Shown piece after piece: positions 42,459 to 53,879 of a DNA stretch of 64,000 nucleotides. Each line of letters opens with the position of its first letter. Position 1 is the first letter of the stretch. Below the pieces are notes generated by a model that searched no databases, had not been told where the DNA came from, and saw only the letters and a list, made by a program, of their open reading frames with translations. The translations under genes were made by a program, and so were the position numbers. The DNA is from Solibacteraceae bacterium (GTDB lineage Bacteria; Acidobacteriota; Terriglobia; Bryobacterales; Bryobacteraceae), in the NCBI GenBank assembly GCA_021324015.1, contig JAJPJX010000214.1, positions 1 to 64,000 of the forward strand, written 5' to 3'.

Positions 42459-43820
42459 ATGCCCCGCGAACACCTGCTAAAAATCGGCGTTTCCGGCATT
42501 CGCGGCGTGGTGGGCGAATTTCTGACCCCATCGCTGGCGTGCGCGTTCGCGCAGGCGTTCGCGACTTACGTGGGCGCCGGACGCGTGGTGGTGGGGCGCG
42601 ACACCCGCGCCAGCGGCGAAATGTTACAGCACGCCGTGACCTGCGGCCTGCTGGCCGCGGGTTGCGAAGTGGTGGACGTGGGGATTCTGCCTACCCCGAC
42701 CATCCAGATCTACGTGGGAGCGAGCCACGCGCGCGGCGGGATTGCTTTGACCGCCTCACACAATCCGTCCGAATACAACGCCCTCAAGCTGTTTAACCCC
42801 CAGGGCCTATTTTTCAACAACTACGAGCGCTCCGAGCTTCTGGACCTGTACCACCAAAGCGATTTCCGCCGGGCGGTCAACGCCGAGATGCGGCGCGTCT
42901 CCCGGGATTACGAGACGCCGCCGCGGCTGCACATCGAGCGGGTTCTACGCCACGTGGACGTGGAGCGCATCCGCCGCCGGCGTTTTCGCGTGGCGCTGGA
43001 CGCGGTCAACGGCGCCGGGTCGCTGGTGACCTCGGCGTTCCTGCGGGACACCCTGGGCTGCGAGCTGTACGCCATCTCCGTGGACCCCACCAAGCCGTTT
43101 CCGCGCGTCGCTGAACCGCGGCCGGATACGCTGGGAGACCTGGCGGAACTGGTTCGCGCCAACGCCTGCGAGATCGGCATCGGCCAGGATCCCGACGGAG
43201 ACCGTTTGGCGGTAGCCGACGAGACCGGCCGTGTTTTGGATAACGACGATGTGCTGGCCCTGGCGGTGGATGTGGCTCTCCGCCGCCTGCCAGGGGATGT
43301 CGTGGTGAATCTGACCACCTCGGCGGTGATCGACGACGTGGCTTCCGCGCACGGCCGCCGGGTCTTCCGCACGCCGGTGGGCGAGGCCAACGTCGTGGAG
43401 ATGATGCGGGCCACCAAGGCAGCGATCGGCGGCGAGGGATCCAACGGCGGCATCATTTTCCCGGCCGTGCACCTATGCCGGGACAGCTACACGGGCATGG
43501 CGTTTCTGCTGGACCGCATGGCGGAGACCGGGGAGTCCGTCTCCGCGCTGGCCGGGCGTCTGCCGCGTTTCTACCGCAAGCTGGGCACGGTGGCTTACGG
43601 GCATGGCCGATTGGGCTCGCTGATGCAGGCGCTGGAAGAGGCCTTCCCGGATGCCCAGACGGACCGCTCCGACGGTCTCAAGCTCCTCCTCCCGGAGAGT
43701 TGGATCCACGTGCGCGCCTCCAACACCGAACCGCTGCTGCGCCTGGCCGCCGAAGCCCGCACGGAAGCGCAAGTGGAAGAACTATACGGGCGCGTCCTGC
43801 GCCTGTTCGAGTCTGAATGA
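42459..43820 (+). CDS. Phosphoglucosamine/phosphomannomutase (canonical motifs)
   Basis: The 453-aa enzyme has the complete motif set: TASHNPSEYNALK with phosphoserine S100, DPDGDR for Mg2+, GEGSNGG for the sugar and ASNTEPLLR for the phosphate. It interconverts hexose 1- and 6-phosphates, feeding UDP-GlcNAc or GDP-mannose synthesis. The sequence alone does not separate GlmM from ManB/AlgC. AGGAG lies eight to ten bases upstream of the ATG. Its stop overlaps the alcohol dehydrogenase start (ATGA). Confidence 0.9.
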   Translation: MPREHLLKIGVSGIRGVVGEFLTPSLACAFAQAFATYVGAGRVVVGRDTRASGEMLQHAVTCGLLAAGCEVVDVGILPTPTIQIYVGASHARGGIALTASHNPSEYNALKLFNPQGLFFNNYERSELLDLYHQSDFRRAVNAEMRRVSRDYETPPRLHIERVLRHVDVERIRRRRFRVALDAVNGAGSLVTSAFLRDTLGCELYAISVDPTKPFPRVAEPRPDTLGDLAELVRANACEIGIGQDPDGDRLAVADETGRVLDNDDVLALAVDVALRRLPGDVVVNLTTSAVIDDVASAHGRRVFRTPVGEANVVEMMRATKAAIGGEGSNGGIIFPAVHLCRDSYTGMAFLLDRMAETGESVSALAGRLPRFYRKLGTVAYGHGRLGSLMQALEEAFPDAQTDRSDGLKLLLPESWIHVRASNTEPLLRLAAEARTEAQVEELYGRVLRLFESE

Positions 43821-44836
43821 TGCCCCCCATCGCTACCCAAGCCGTGGTCCTGGCGGAGGCCCGCGGCCCCGTTACGGTGAGGACATTTGCCGTCCCGGAG
43901 CCCGGTCCCGGCCAGGCGCTGGTCAAGATGGAGGCCTGCGGGCTGTGCCATTCGGATCTTTTCGTATCGGGCCTGGAAAAGTTGCCCTTGGCGCCGCTGA
44001 TTCTGGGCCACGAAGGAATCGGGCGCATCGCGGCGCTTGGGCCGGGGGTGGGGGGATGGCCCGCCGGCCAGCGGGTGGGCCTGACTTTTCTGGCCTCCAC
44101 CTGCGGGAACTGCGAATGGTGCCGCTCCGGCCGCGAGCGCTTCTGCGCCCGGCAACTCAACTTCGGCTACAGCATGCACGGCGCTCTGGCGGGCTACGCT
44201 GTGGCGCCCGTTGAGCACCTGGTCCGCGTGTCCGAGGCGCTCCCGGCGGAGGCCGCCGCACCCCTGTGTTGCGCCGGATGGACGGCGTACGGGGCATTGC
44301 GGGAGACGGGTCTCTCGGCCGGGCAGTCGATCGCGCTGTTCGGCATGGGTGGGCTGGGGCACCTGGCCGTGCAGTTCGCTCGCCACCGGGGCCTGCGGGT
44401 GGCCGCCGTGGACGTTTCCGCCGAAAAACTGGGCCTAGCCCGCGCCTGCGGGGCGGAAGCCGAAGTCCCGGCGGACAACGCGGGCAGGGCCCTGCAAAAG
44501 GAATGGGGTGGCGTGGACGCCGCGGTGGTGTTCACGGCCTCCCCGGCGGCCATCCAGCAGGCTTTCCGAGGGCTGAAGCGCAACGCGACCCTGGTGCTGG
44601 TGGGACTCTCCACCACCCAGTACGAACTTGCCATCACGGACACTGTGCTCAAAGGCCTGACCGTGCGCGGCAGCTACCTGGGCACGCGCCGGGACCTGGA
44701 GGAGGTCTTCCGGCTGGCGGAGCAAGGCGTGGTGCGCACGCACACGGAGACCCACGCGCTCGCGGAGACGCCTGAACTGCTCGAAAAGATGCGCCGCGGG
44801 GAACTTCTGGGGCGCGCCGTAGTCTCCTGCGCATAG
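43817..44836 (+). CDS. Zinc-dependent alcohol dehydrogenase (AdhP-like)
   Basis: The 339-aa medium-chain dehydrogenase has catalytic zinc ligands in CGLCHSD and GHEG, the four structural-zinc cysteines in STCGNCEWCRSGRERFC, and the dinucleotide loop GMGGLGHLAVQFA. It oxidises alcohols or reduces aldehydes with NAD(P). The start overlaps the preceding mutase gene by four bases, so it is the fourth gene of a CBM9-mutase-mutase-dehydrogenase operon. The functional link between these is unclear. Confidence 0.9.
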   Translation: MMPPIATQAVVLAEARGPVTVRTFAVPEPGPGQALVKMEACGLCHSDLFVSGLEKLPLAPLILGHEGIGRIAALGPGVGGWPAGQRVGLTFLASTCGNCEWCRSGRERFCARQLNFGYSMHGALAGYAVAPVEHLVRVSEALPAEAAAPLCCAGWTAYGALRETGLSAGQSIALFGMGGLGHLAVQFARHRGLRVAAVDVSAEKLGLARACGAEAEVPADNAGRALQKEWGGVDAAVVFTASPAAIQQAFRGLKRNATLVLVGLSTTQYELAITDTVLKGLTVRGSYLGTRRDLEEVFRLAEQGVVRTHTETHALAETPELLEKMRRGELLGRAVVSCA

Positions 44837-44877
44837 GCCTTGGCTGCTTGGCGTGTTAGAATCCGGGAGCGGAACTG

Positions 44878-45153
44878 ATGAGCCTCGACGAACGCCTGGA
44901 AGCTCTCACACATAGTCTGGAGCTGCTGGCCCAGATTCAGGCGGATTGCGAAGCGCGGCACGACCGAGAAATGGCGGAGATCCGCGCGGAACTGCGGCGC
45001 GGGATCCGGCTGGGGATCGAAGCGGCCATCCGCGAGCGCAGGGAGCGGCACGCGGTGGAGTTGCGGCAAGCGGCTACCGAAGAGAAGCTCGAGAAGTTGA
45101 TCGAAGCGCTGCTGCGCGGTCGAAGCGGCAACGGAGGAGAGACTCGCTCATGA
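44878..45153 (+). CDS. Small coiled-coil protein, unknown
   Basis: The 91-aa product is almost entirely helical and highly charged ([14 protein letters not shown]-like stretches, [11 protein letters not shown]), predicting a coiled coil. GGAG ends about nine bases before the ATG, so translation is plausible. There is no signal peptide and no recognisable domain. It sits between the dehydrogenase and acetyl-CoA synthetase genes. Confidence 0.55.
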   Translation: MSLDERLEALTHSLELLAQIQADCEARHDREMAEIRAELRRGIRLGIEAAIRERRERHAVELRQAATEEKLEKLIEALLRGRSGNGGETRS

Positions 45154-45265
45154 AACGTGGCCCCGCCTCCGGGCCCATTTCGTGCCGGTGCGCTCCGGCG
45201 CCCTCTGCCAGGGCCGGCGTCGGGCCGCTCTCGCGCCGAGTCTTGATAAGATAAAGGCCGTCGCT

Positions 45266-47178
<1,913 letters not shown>

Positions 47179-47200
<22 letters not shown>

Positions 47201-48579
47201 GAGCGGTGCGAGCGGGGCCTGACCTTTCGCAACAGCCACGTGCCCGCCAGAAGCGCGAAGACGGGCACATACTCGTACCATCGCACCCAGGTGGACCCGC
47301 GCCATTCGCCGAGGATGGACCAGTCGATCACGGCAGCGTAAGCCAGCGGAACCAGCGCGCTCCAGAGCAGCAAGGCGGGGACTGGGAGGAACGCCAGAAG
47401 CGGGAGGATCCAGGTGAGATACCAGGGGTGGCAGTTGGCCGAGACCATCAGCGTCAGCAAGAGCAGCGCCAGGGCGGCTCGCTCCCGCTTCAACGCGCCG
47501 GATTGACGCGCGGTCCACGCGGCGGCCGCCAGCATTCCGCCGAGAATGATCGCACCCGCGATTTTCTTTGCGATGTAAGGATCCCCGGCCAGCCACAAAA
47601 CTAGGCTGTAGAAGCTGTCGTTGTTGCGCCAGCCGCTCACAAAGCCGCTCAGGAAGCGGGCGTTTTCCCACACGTTGCTGCGGTAGGGCCAGGCCAGCAA
47701 ACCGGCCACCGGCAGGAATATCAGTGCCTGCCGCCAGCGCCGCGGCCGCCAGCCCTCCCAGTCCAGGAAGAGCGGCAACAGAAGGGCCGGCCACAGCTTG
47801 GCGGCAGCCGCCAGCGACAGCCACAAAAACGCCCAGGTCCAGCGGTGGCGGCGGGCGGCCAGGAAGGCGCCAGCCACCAGCAGGACCGCGAGCGAATCGT
47901 TATGCCCGGCGGCCCAGAATTCCAGAACCGGCAGCGGTGACCAGGCATACAACAGAATGCGCTCGCGCGGCAATCCCGCGCTCGGGAGCCAGAACCAAAG
48001 CACGGCCAGCACGCCGATATCGCAGGCCGCGAAGGGCAGCTTGAACCAGAAGACCTGGCGCTCCGGGCCGGTCACCCGCGCCGAGACCGCCCGGTAAGTC
48101 CACAGTTCCGCCTGCTCCACCAGCGGCCCGTAAACCGCTTTGAAGTCCTTGCCCACGACTCGAGGAAAGGCGCTGTCCCGCAGGGCCGCCCAGGCCGCAT
48201 CAGCCGGCCGCGCCTGGTATGGATTTCCGCCGGCAGCCTGGAGCTCGCCTTCCCAGCGGTAGCGATAGGGGTCGTCGCTGAGCGACGGGGGCAGAGGCCA
48301 GACGGTCAGGCGGAACAATATACCCGCCGCCAGGATCCATCCTGCCGCCCGCAGCCTGTCCCCTCCCCCAGCGAACGATTTGGTACCATGAGAATGCTTG
48401 ATTGAGAAGTGGCAGGAGACTAGGTAGAAAGCCCCTCCAAGCAAGAGGGCGGCGATGGTCTCCACAACGTGTTCGCGGAGGTCTCCGTACCAGCGCAGGC
48501 GGAGAAAGATGGCCTCCAGGACACCGGCCGGCACTGCGAGCCATACAGTTTCCGTTCGGCAGTGTGGGAGCAGCTGCAT
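47179..48579 (-). CDS. GT-C type membrane glycosyltransferase (GT87/DUF2029-like)
   Basis: The product (466 aa from the ATG at 48579) is a polytopic membrane protein with about 10-12 helices. After the first segments it shows [23 protein letters not shown], the typical luminal/periplasmic acidic motif of GT-C enzymes that use polyprenyl-phosphate sugars. Later, [14 protein letters not shown] is common in the same group. It probably adds mannose or another hexose to a lipid-linked or surface glycan. The first 30 residues are uncertain because its start codon abuts the start of the divergent gene; an internal start is possible. Confidence 0.72.
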
Positions 48580-50193
48580 ATGATCTCTGTTCCGGTTCCC
48601 GTGGCGTTCCTGGCGGCGAACACGCCCGCCGCACGATTCGTGCGCAGCCTGTTTGACGACACCTTCGCCGGAATTCACCAACTCGGCTGGTTCGACTGGT
48701 CCATGCTGATCCCCTACTTCGGGGTTCTTCTCATTCTTTCCGTGTACGGCCTGCACCGCTACGATATCATCCGCACTTATTTCAAGCATCGCGCCAACGC
48801 CACCGGCGATCCGCCGAAGCGATTTGCAGACCTCCCCCCGGTCACCATCCAGTTGCCGATCTATAACGAACGCTACGTGGTCGAGCGCCTGATCGACGAA
48901 GTGGCCAAGATCGAGTACCCCCGCGAACTGCTCCAGATCCAGGTGTTGGACGATTCCACCGACGACACGCACCCGTTCGCCGAAGCCCTGGTGGAGCGCT
49001 ATCGCGCCCTGGGTTATCCGATCGAGTACCACCACCGCAAGAACCGTGAAGGTTTCAAGGCGGGCGCGTTGCAGGAAGGGCTCAAAACCGCCACCGGAGA
49101 GTTCGTAGCCATCTTTGACGCGGATTTCATCCCACCCCCCGGCTTCCTTACCCGCACCATCCACTATTTCGCCGATCCCCGCGTCGGGGTGGTGCAGACC
49201 CGCTGGAGCTATCTGAACCGGGACTACAACTTCCTCACCGAAGTGGAGGCCATGCTCCTCGACGGGCATTTCATCCTGGAGCACGGCGCGCGCTCGCGGG
49301 CGGGCTACTTCTTCAACTTCAACGGCACCGCGGGCATCCTGCGCAGGACGATGATCGAAGATGCCGGCGGCTGGCAGCACGATACCCTCACCGAGGATTC
49401 CGACCTGAGCTACCGCGCGCAGCTACGGGGCTGGCGCTTCGTCTACATTCCCGGCCTGGACTGCCCGTCGGAGCTTCCCGTGGAAATGCACGGCTTCCAG
49501 GTGCAACAGTCGCGCTGGGCCAAGGGCTTGACGCAGTGCGCCAGGAAACTGCTGCCCTCCATCCTGCGCGCCAGGCTGCCGTGGCGCGTGAAGGCCGAGG
49601 CCTTCCTGCACCTGACCCCGAACATCTCCTACCCGCTCATGATCGTCGTCTCGGCGCTGATGCTGCCGGTCATGATCGTGCGCTTTTATATGGGCGTGTG
49701 GCAGATGGTGTTTTTGGACCTGCCCCTGATCGCGGCGTCCTTCTGGTCGATTTCCGCCTTCTACGTGATCGCCTACCGCGAGTTGTATCCGCACACCTGG
49801 AAGCGCTCCCTGTTTCTTCTGCCCATGCTCATGGCCGTAGGAGTAGGGCTGACGGTGATCAACACGCGCGCCGTGCTGGAAGCCCTGTTCGGCATCCAGA
49901 CCAGCTTCGTGCGCACCCCCAAGTACGCCATCGGACAGGGGCCGGTCAACCTCGAGACCAAGAAGTACCGCCGCAAAAGCGGTTGGCTGCCCTACATCGA
50001 AATCGGCATCGGTACATACTTCGTGGGCATGATCCTGTTCGCCATCGATACCAACAATTTTCTGTCGATTCCGTTTCTGCTGTTGTTCGTCTTCGGGTAT
50101 TACTGGGCTGGTTTCGGCACCCTGTATCAGGAACAACAGGGCCGCCTGCGCTGGCTCAAGCAGCGCCGCCTGGAGCTCGAAGCCGCCCGTTAA
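48580..50193 (+). CDS. Processive GT2 glycosyltransferase (CESA/mannan-synthase-like)
   Basis: The product (537 aa from the ATG at 48580) has an N-terminal hydrophobic segment, a GT2 domain and three or four C-terminal membrane helices. The catalytic motifs are DDSTDD, DADF, TEDSDLSYR and QQSRWAKG (QxxRW), the D,D,D,QxxRW set of processive beta-glycosyltransferases. Such enzymes make cellulose-, mannan- or glucan-like polymers, or transfer single sugars to lipids. GGGAG upstream supports the start although it lies inside the divergent gene's reading frame. The product polymer is unknown. Confidence 0.85.
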   Translation: MISVPVPVAFLAANTPAARFVRSLFDDTFAGIHQLGWFDWSMLIPYFGVLLILSVYGLHRYDIIRTYFKHRANATGDPPKRFADLPPVTIQLPIYNERYVVERLIDEVAKIEYPRELLQIQVLDDSTDDTHPFAEALVERYRALGYPIEYHHRKNREGFKAGALQEGLKTATGEFVAIFDADFIPPPGFLTRTIHYFADPRVGVVQTRWSYLNRDYNFLTEVEAMLLDGHFILEHGARSRAGYFFNFNGTAGILRRTMIEDAGGWQHDTLTEDSDLSYRAQLRGWRFVYIPGLDCPSELPVEMHGFQVQQSRWAKGLTQCARKLLPSILRARLPWRVKAEAFLHLTPNISYPLMIVVSALMLPVMIVRFYMGVWQMVFLDLPLIAASFWSISAFYVIAYRELYPHTWKRSLFLLPMLMAVGVGLTVINTRAVLEALFGIQTSFVRTPKYAIGQGPVNLETKKYRRKSGWLPYIEIGIGTYFVGMILFAIDTNNFLSIPFLLLFVFGYYWAGFGTLYQEQQGRLRWLKQRRLELEAAR

Positions 50194-50196
50194 AGA

Positions 50197-51147
50197 ATGC
50201 ATCCTCCAACTCCTGCCGACATTCGCGCCGCCGCGGAGCGTATCCGCCCTCTGGCGCAGCGGACTCCTGTGCTGACCTGCGCGAGTTTCGACACGCAAGC
50301 GGGTACGCACGCCGTGTTCAAGTGCGAGAATTTCCAGAAGGGCGGCGCCTTCAAGATCCGGGGCGCCTCCAACCTGGTTCTGTCCATCCCCAAGGAGGAG
50401 CTGGGGCGCGGGGTGATCACCTATTCCTCCGGCAACCACGCGCAGGCCACCGCCATTGCGGCGCGCCACGTGGGGACTATGGCCACGATCGTCATGCCGG
50501 AAGACGCACCGCGCTCGAAGCTGGAGGCCACCCGCGCGCAGGGCGCCCGCGTGGTCACGTACAACCGTTTTCAGGAGAGCCGGGAAGCTATCGCCGCGCG
50601 GCTGCTGGAAGAGACCCGGGCCACGCTGGTGCCGCCGTTCGATCATCCGCTGACGATCGCCGGGCAAGGCACCGTCGCGCTGGAACTCCTGGAACAGGCG
50701 CAGGCTCTCGATGCCCTCATCACCCCGGTGGGCGGCGGCGGCCTGCTGTCCGGCTGCGCCATCATGGCCAAGGAGATCAACGCCCGGATCCGGGTTTTCG
50801 GGGCCGAGCCCGCCCGGGCCAACGACACGTATCTCTCATTTCAGGCCGGTCAGCGCGTCTCCATCCCTCTGCCCGACACCATCGCGGACGGACTGCGCTC
50901 CCAGCAGCCCGGAGAAATCACCTTCTCGGTCGTCCGGCGGCTGGCCGAAGCCATCCTGCTGGTCTCCGAAGAAGAAATCCGAGCGGCCGTCAAATTCCTG
51001 CTGCTGCGACTGAAGATCCTGGTGGAGCCAAGCGGCGCGGTGGCAGCGGCGGCGGTACTCTTCGGCAAGCTCCCCGCCGGCATCCGATCGATCGGCGTGG
51101 TGCTCTCGGGGGGCAATCTTGACTTCGAGCAGTTGGCGAACTTCTAA
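50197..51147 (+). CDS. PLP-dependent threonine/serine dehydratase or serine racemase
   Basis: The 316-aa fold-type II enzyme has the PLP lysine in GGAFKIRGA (K53), the phosphate/substrate loop SSGNHAQA and the glycine-rich PVGGGGLLSG. It lacks a C-terminal ACT domain, so it resembles the catabolic dehydratase/serine-racemase group rather than biosynthetic IlvA. It converts Thr or Ser to 2-oxo acids and ammonia, or racemises Ser. It starts three bases after the glycosyltransferase stop, suggesting co-transcription without an obvious shared pathway. Confidence 0.85.
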   Translation: MHPPTPADIRAAAERIRPLAQRTPVLTCASFDTQAGTHAVFKCENFQKGGAFKIRGASNLVLSIPKEELGRGVITYSSGNHAQATAIAARHVGTMATIVMPEDAPRSKLEATRAQGARVVTYNRFQESREAIAARLLEETRATLVPPFDHPLTIAGQGTVALELLEQAQALDALITPVGGGGLLSGCAIMAKEINARIRVFGAEPARANDTYLSFQAGQRVSIPLPDTIADGLRSQQPGEITFSVVRRLAEAILLVSEEEIRAAVKFLLLRLKILVEPSGAVAAAAVLFGKLPAGIRSIGVVLSGGNLDFEQLANF

Positions 51148-51179
51148 CATGAGGATGGCTTTTGCGCTGTAATTGAATC

Positions 51180-51608
51180 ATGAAGCGTCGCGTGTTGTGC
51201 TCCCTCGCGTTCATCCTGATTTTTGGCGTTGCCGCTGCCGCTCAAGGGAAAGGCCAGGGTAAGGGCCATGGAAAAGGCGCTGCAGGTGATTCGAGCCAGG
51301 CCGCTATTCGTTTCGGCAGTGGAGAGGCGCGTATGATTGTGGACTATTTCCACCCAGCGAGCGGGCTCCCGCCCGGACTCGCGAAACGGGCTGGCGATCT
51401 GCCCCCAGGTTTGCAGAAGCAGTTGCGTCGGAATGGTGCCTTGCCGCCAGGACTTCAGAAAAAGCTTGTGCCGTTCCCCGTGGACCTCGAGAGGCGTTTG
51501 TCGCCTGTTCCGGCCGGCTGCCGCCGCGTGACGGCAGGCACCTGGGCTTTGCTCGTCGCGGATGCAACCAATACGGTCCTGGACGTGATTGACCTGACCA
51601 GGCGCTGA
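51180..51608 (+). CDS. Small secreted protein with three PPGL repeats
   Basis: The 142-aa product has a signal peptide (LCSLAFILIFGVAAAAQ) followed by a Gly/Lys/His-rich segment (GKGQGKGHGKG). Three tandem motifs then appear: GLPPGLAKR, DLPPGLQKQ and ALPPGLQKK, then VPFPVDLERRLSPVPAG. This repeat is reminiscent of RcnB/CigR-like small exported proteins that contain PPG[IL]xK. The glycine-histidine stretch could bind metal. It starts 33 bases after the dehydratase gene and no strong ribosome-binding site is seen. Confidence 0.65.
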   Translation: MKRRVLCSLAFILIFGVAAAAQGKGQGKGHGKGAAGDSSQAAIRFGSGEARMIVDYFHPASGLPPGLAKRAGDLPPGLQKQLRRNGALPPGLQKKLVPFPVDLERRLSPVPAGCRRVTAGTWALLVADATNTVLDVIDLTRR

Positions 51609-51641
51609 CGCGCCGAGTCTCACGAGCGCATCGCCCTCGGG

Positions 51642-52772
51642 CTATACGTATACGCGCTTTACGCGCCCGCTGATCCCGCACAAAATGTTGTAGGAAATCG
51701 TGCCCGCCACCTTGGCGATCTGCTGCGCGTCGAGGCTCACTTCGCCCTCGCGGCCCAGCAGGGTCACCTCATTCCCGGGCCCCAGCGCGGTCGTGTGGCT
51801 GATATCGACGGTGGTCAGGTCCATGGAAACAGTCCCGAGGATGGAAGTCAGCTTCCCGGCGGCGATCACTTTGCCGCGGTTCGAGAGCCGGTGAAAGACA
51901 CCATCCGCGTATCCCGCGCCCAGCACGGCGATGCGCATAGGCCGCGGTGCGCGAAAGCTGCCGCCGTAGCCAACGAGCGCGCCCTCGGGGAGATCCTTCA
52001 CCGCCAGAATCTTAGCCTTCCAGGTGAGGGCCGGCCGCACCTCCAGGATGCGCGGCGGCGCCTCTCCGCGCGCCGGCGAAACGTATCCATAGAGCGCGTG
52101 GCCGGCCCGCACGAGGTTCTGCCAAGCCTCGCGACGGCCATATCCGACGGCGTTGGTGCTCGCCATGTGCACGTACGGGATGCGTAGTCCGGCGCTCACC
52201 AGTTCCCTCCGGATGGCTTCAAAACGCGCGATCTGCTCGCCGGTTTGCTGAGAGGTGTAATCGGCCGCTGAAGCAAAGTGCGTCATCAGGCCCTCGAACC
52301 GCGCGTGCCGCGTGCGGTCCAGCGCGGCGAGGATCTCCGCCGCCTCGGCGCGCGTACCCAGCCGCCCCATCCCGCTGTCGATTTTCAAATGGTAGGCGAG
52401 GGGCTTTCCGGATTGCCGCGCCAGTTCGTCCACCGCAGCGATGTCCTCCAGGGAGTGCACCGCGGGCGTGAGACCGTATTCCGCCACCGCCGGGCCCTCG
52501 TAGCGCAGAAACCCGGCCATCACCAGGATACGGGTATTAATCCCGGCGGTGCGCAGGTTCACGCCTTCCTCCACCGAGCTGACCGCCAGCCATCGGGCCC
52601 CTTCGGCCACCAGGACGCGCGCCACTTCCAGCGCACCGTGGCCGTAGGCATCGGCTTTGACCACTCCCAACACCTCGACGCCAGGCCCCACGGCCGCACG
52701 CACGCTGCGATAGTTGAGCGCGATCTGCTCCTGTGAAATCAGAGCGTAGGAGCGATGCGGAATGGTCTGCAT
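51642..52772 (-). CDS. alr: Alanine racemase
   Basis: The 376-aa PLP enzyme makes D-alanine for peptidoglycan. The cofactor lysine is K39 in VVKADAYGHGA. The second catalytic base is the tyrosine of VGYGGSFRA. The C-terminal beta domain carries ILGTVSMDLTTVDI and a CGISGRVKRVYV ending. It lies nine bases after a glycosyltransferase gene and is the last member of a six-gene operon, an unusual location for this housekeeping gene. Confidence 0.93.
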   Translation of the reverse strand: MQTIPHRSYALISQEQIALNYRSVRAAVGPGVEVLGVVKADAYGHGALEVARVLVAEGARWLAVSSVEEGVNLRTAGINTRILVMAGFLRYEGPAVAEYGLTPAVHSLEDIAAVDELARQSGKPLAYHLKIDSGMGRLGTRAEAAEILAALDRTRHARFEGLMTHFASAADYTSQQTGEQIARFEAIRRELVSAGLRIPYVHMASTNAVGYGRREAWQNLVRAGHALYGYVSPARGEAPPRILEVRPALTWKAKILAVKDLPEGALVGYGGSFRAPRPMRIAVLGAGYADGVFHRLSNRGKVIAAGKLTSILGTVSMDLTTVDISHTTALGPGNEVTLLGREGEVSLDAQQIAKVAGTISYNILCGISGRVKRVYV

Positions 52773-52781
52773 GTCTTCCCT

Positions 52782-53873
52782 TTATACCCTGTTGCCGCCC
52801 GCCAGCCGGACAAGCAGGCGCTCATAGGCGTCCGTGACGGCGTCCCAGGAGTAATGCTCGCGCACTCGCTGCTCGGCCTTGCAGCGTAGCTCGTCGCGTT
52901 CTCCGCCGGACATGGACAGCGCCAGCTCGACCTTTTCCGCCAGGTCATGCTCCTCGAATGGGATTCCGGCGTCGCCCACCACCTCCGTGTTCTCCGCGGT
53001 CTTGCGATAGAGCACCAGCGCTCCGCGGCCCATGGCCTCGATCAAGGCGGGATGCGTGCCCCCGACTTCCGTGGCGTGGATATAGGCGAAACAATGCGAG
53101 CCCAACTCGTGGTAGCCGGCGCCGTACACCGCGCCGGGGAAGAGAATGCGGGGGTCGCACGTGTCCTTCACCCGGCGAATATACCCGGCGGCATACGGCG
53201 CATCGCCCACCAGGGCCAGCTTCATTTCCGTCCGCACGCGCTCGAAAGCCTCCCGCACCAGCAGAGCGTGATTTTCCGGCTCCAGCCGGCTGACATACAG
53301 GAAATACCGGCCCGGCTCGAGCCCCAGTTGCTGCAGCGCCTTGCCGGCGGGGACCTTCCCGGTCTCGGCGCCGTAAGGAATAAAAACACTCTCCTGGTGC
53401 CAGCGCAGCCGGTAGTACCGCTGGATGGCCTCGGCATCCGTGACCACGACACTCGGGCAAAACGTGGCCAGCCACTCGGAGATCAGGTACCAGCTCTTGG
53501 CCAGACGGTTCCACTTCCTGCGCTTGCGCTCCAGGCCGTCCACGTTCAGCGCGGTAGGCATCCCGAACAAGCGGGGCAGGGCGGCGAACAAGGCATTAGC
53601 GCCATTACAGTACAAGGCCACATCGCAGCGTCGCCCCAAAAGATGCAGGGTGGAAAGAAACGTGTGCGCCAGCGTGTCCAGATATTTGTGCCGGATGGTG
53701 GGCAGGTAAACCAGGCATGCGCCCTGGTGTTGCGGCTCTGGATGGCGGGCGCGGCAGTAGACGGTTACTCTGTGGCCGCGCCGTACGAGCCGTGCCGAGA
53801 GTTCCTCCGCGAATGTTTCAAAGCCGCCGTACCTGGCCGGAATCCCGCGAGTGCCAAGAATGGCGATGCGCAC
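52782..53873 (-). CDS. GT4 glycosyltransferase with N-terminal DUF1972
   Basis: The 363-aa product has GT-B architecture. The N-terminal domain starts MRIAILGTRGIPARYGGFETFAEEL, the hallmark of DUF1972 rhamnosyl/galactosyl transferases. The C-terminal donor-binding domain includes YFLYVSRLEPENH and a catalytic acidic motif near EVGGTHPALIEAMGRG. It transfers a nucleotide-activated sugar to a growing surface polysaccharide. Seven bases separate it from the upstream GT2 gene. Confidence 0.88.
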   Translation of the reverse strand: MRIAILGTRGIPARYGGFETFAEELSARLVRRGHRVTVYCRARHPEPQHQGACLVYLPTIRHKYLDTLAHTFLSTLHLLGRRCDVALYCNGANALFAALPRLFGMPTALNVDGLERKRRKWNRLAKSWYLISEWLATFCPSVVVTDAEAIQRYYRLRWHQESVFIPYGAETGKVPAGKALQQLGLEPGRYFLYVSRLEPENHALLVREAFERVRTEMKLALVGDAPYAAGYIRRVKDTCDPRILFPGAVYGAGYHELGSHCFAYIHATEVGGTHPALIEAMGRGALVLYRKTAENTEVVGDAGIPFEEHDLAEKVELALSMSGGERDELRCKAEQRVREHYSWDAVTDAYERLLVRLAGGNRV

Positions 53874-53879
53874 GTACCC

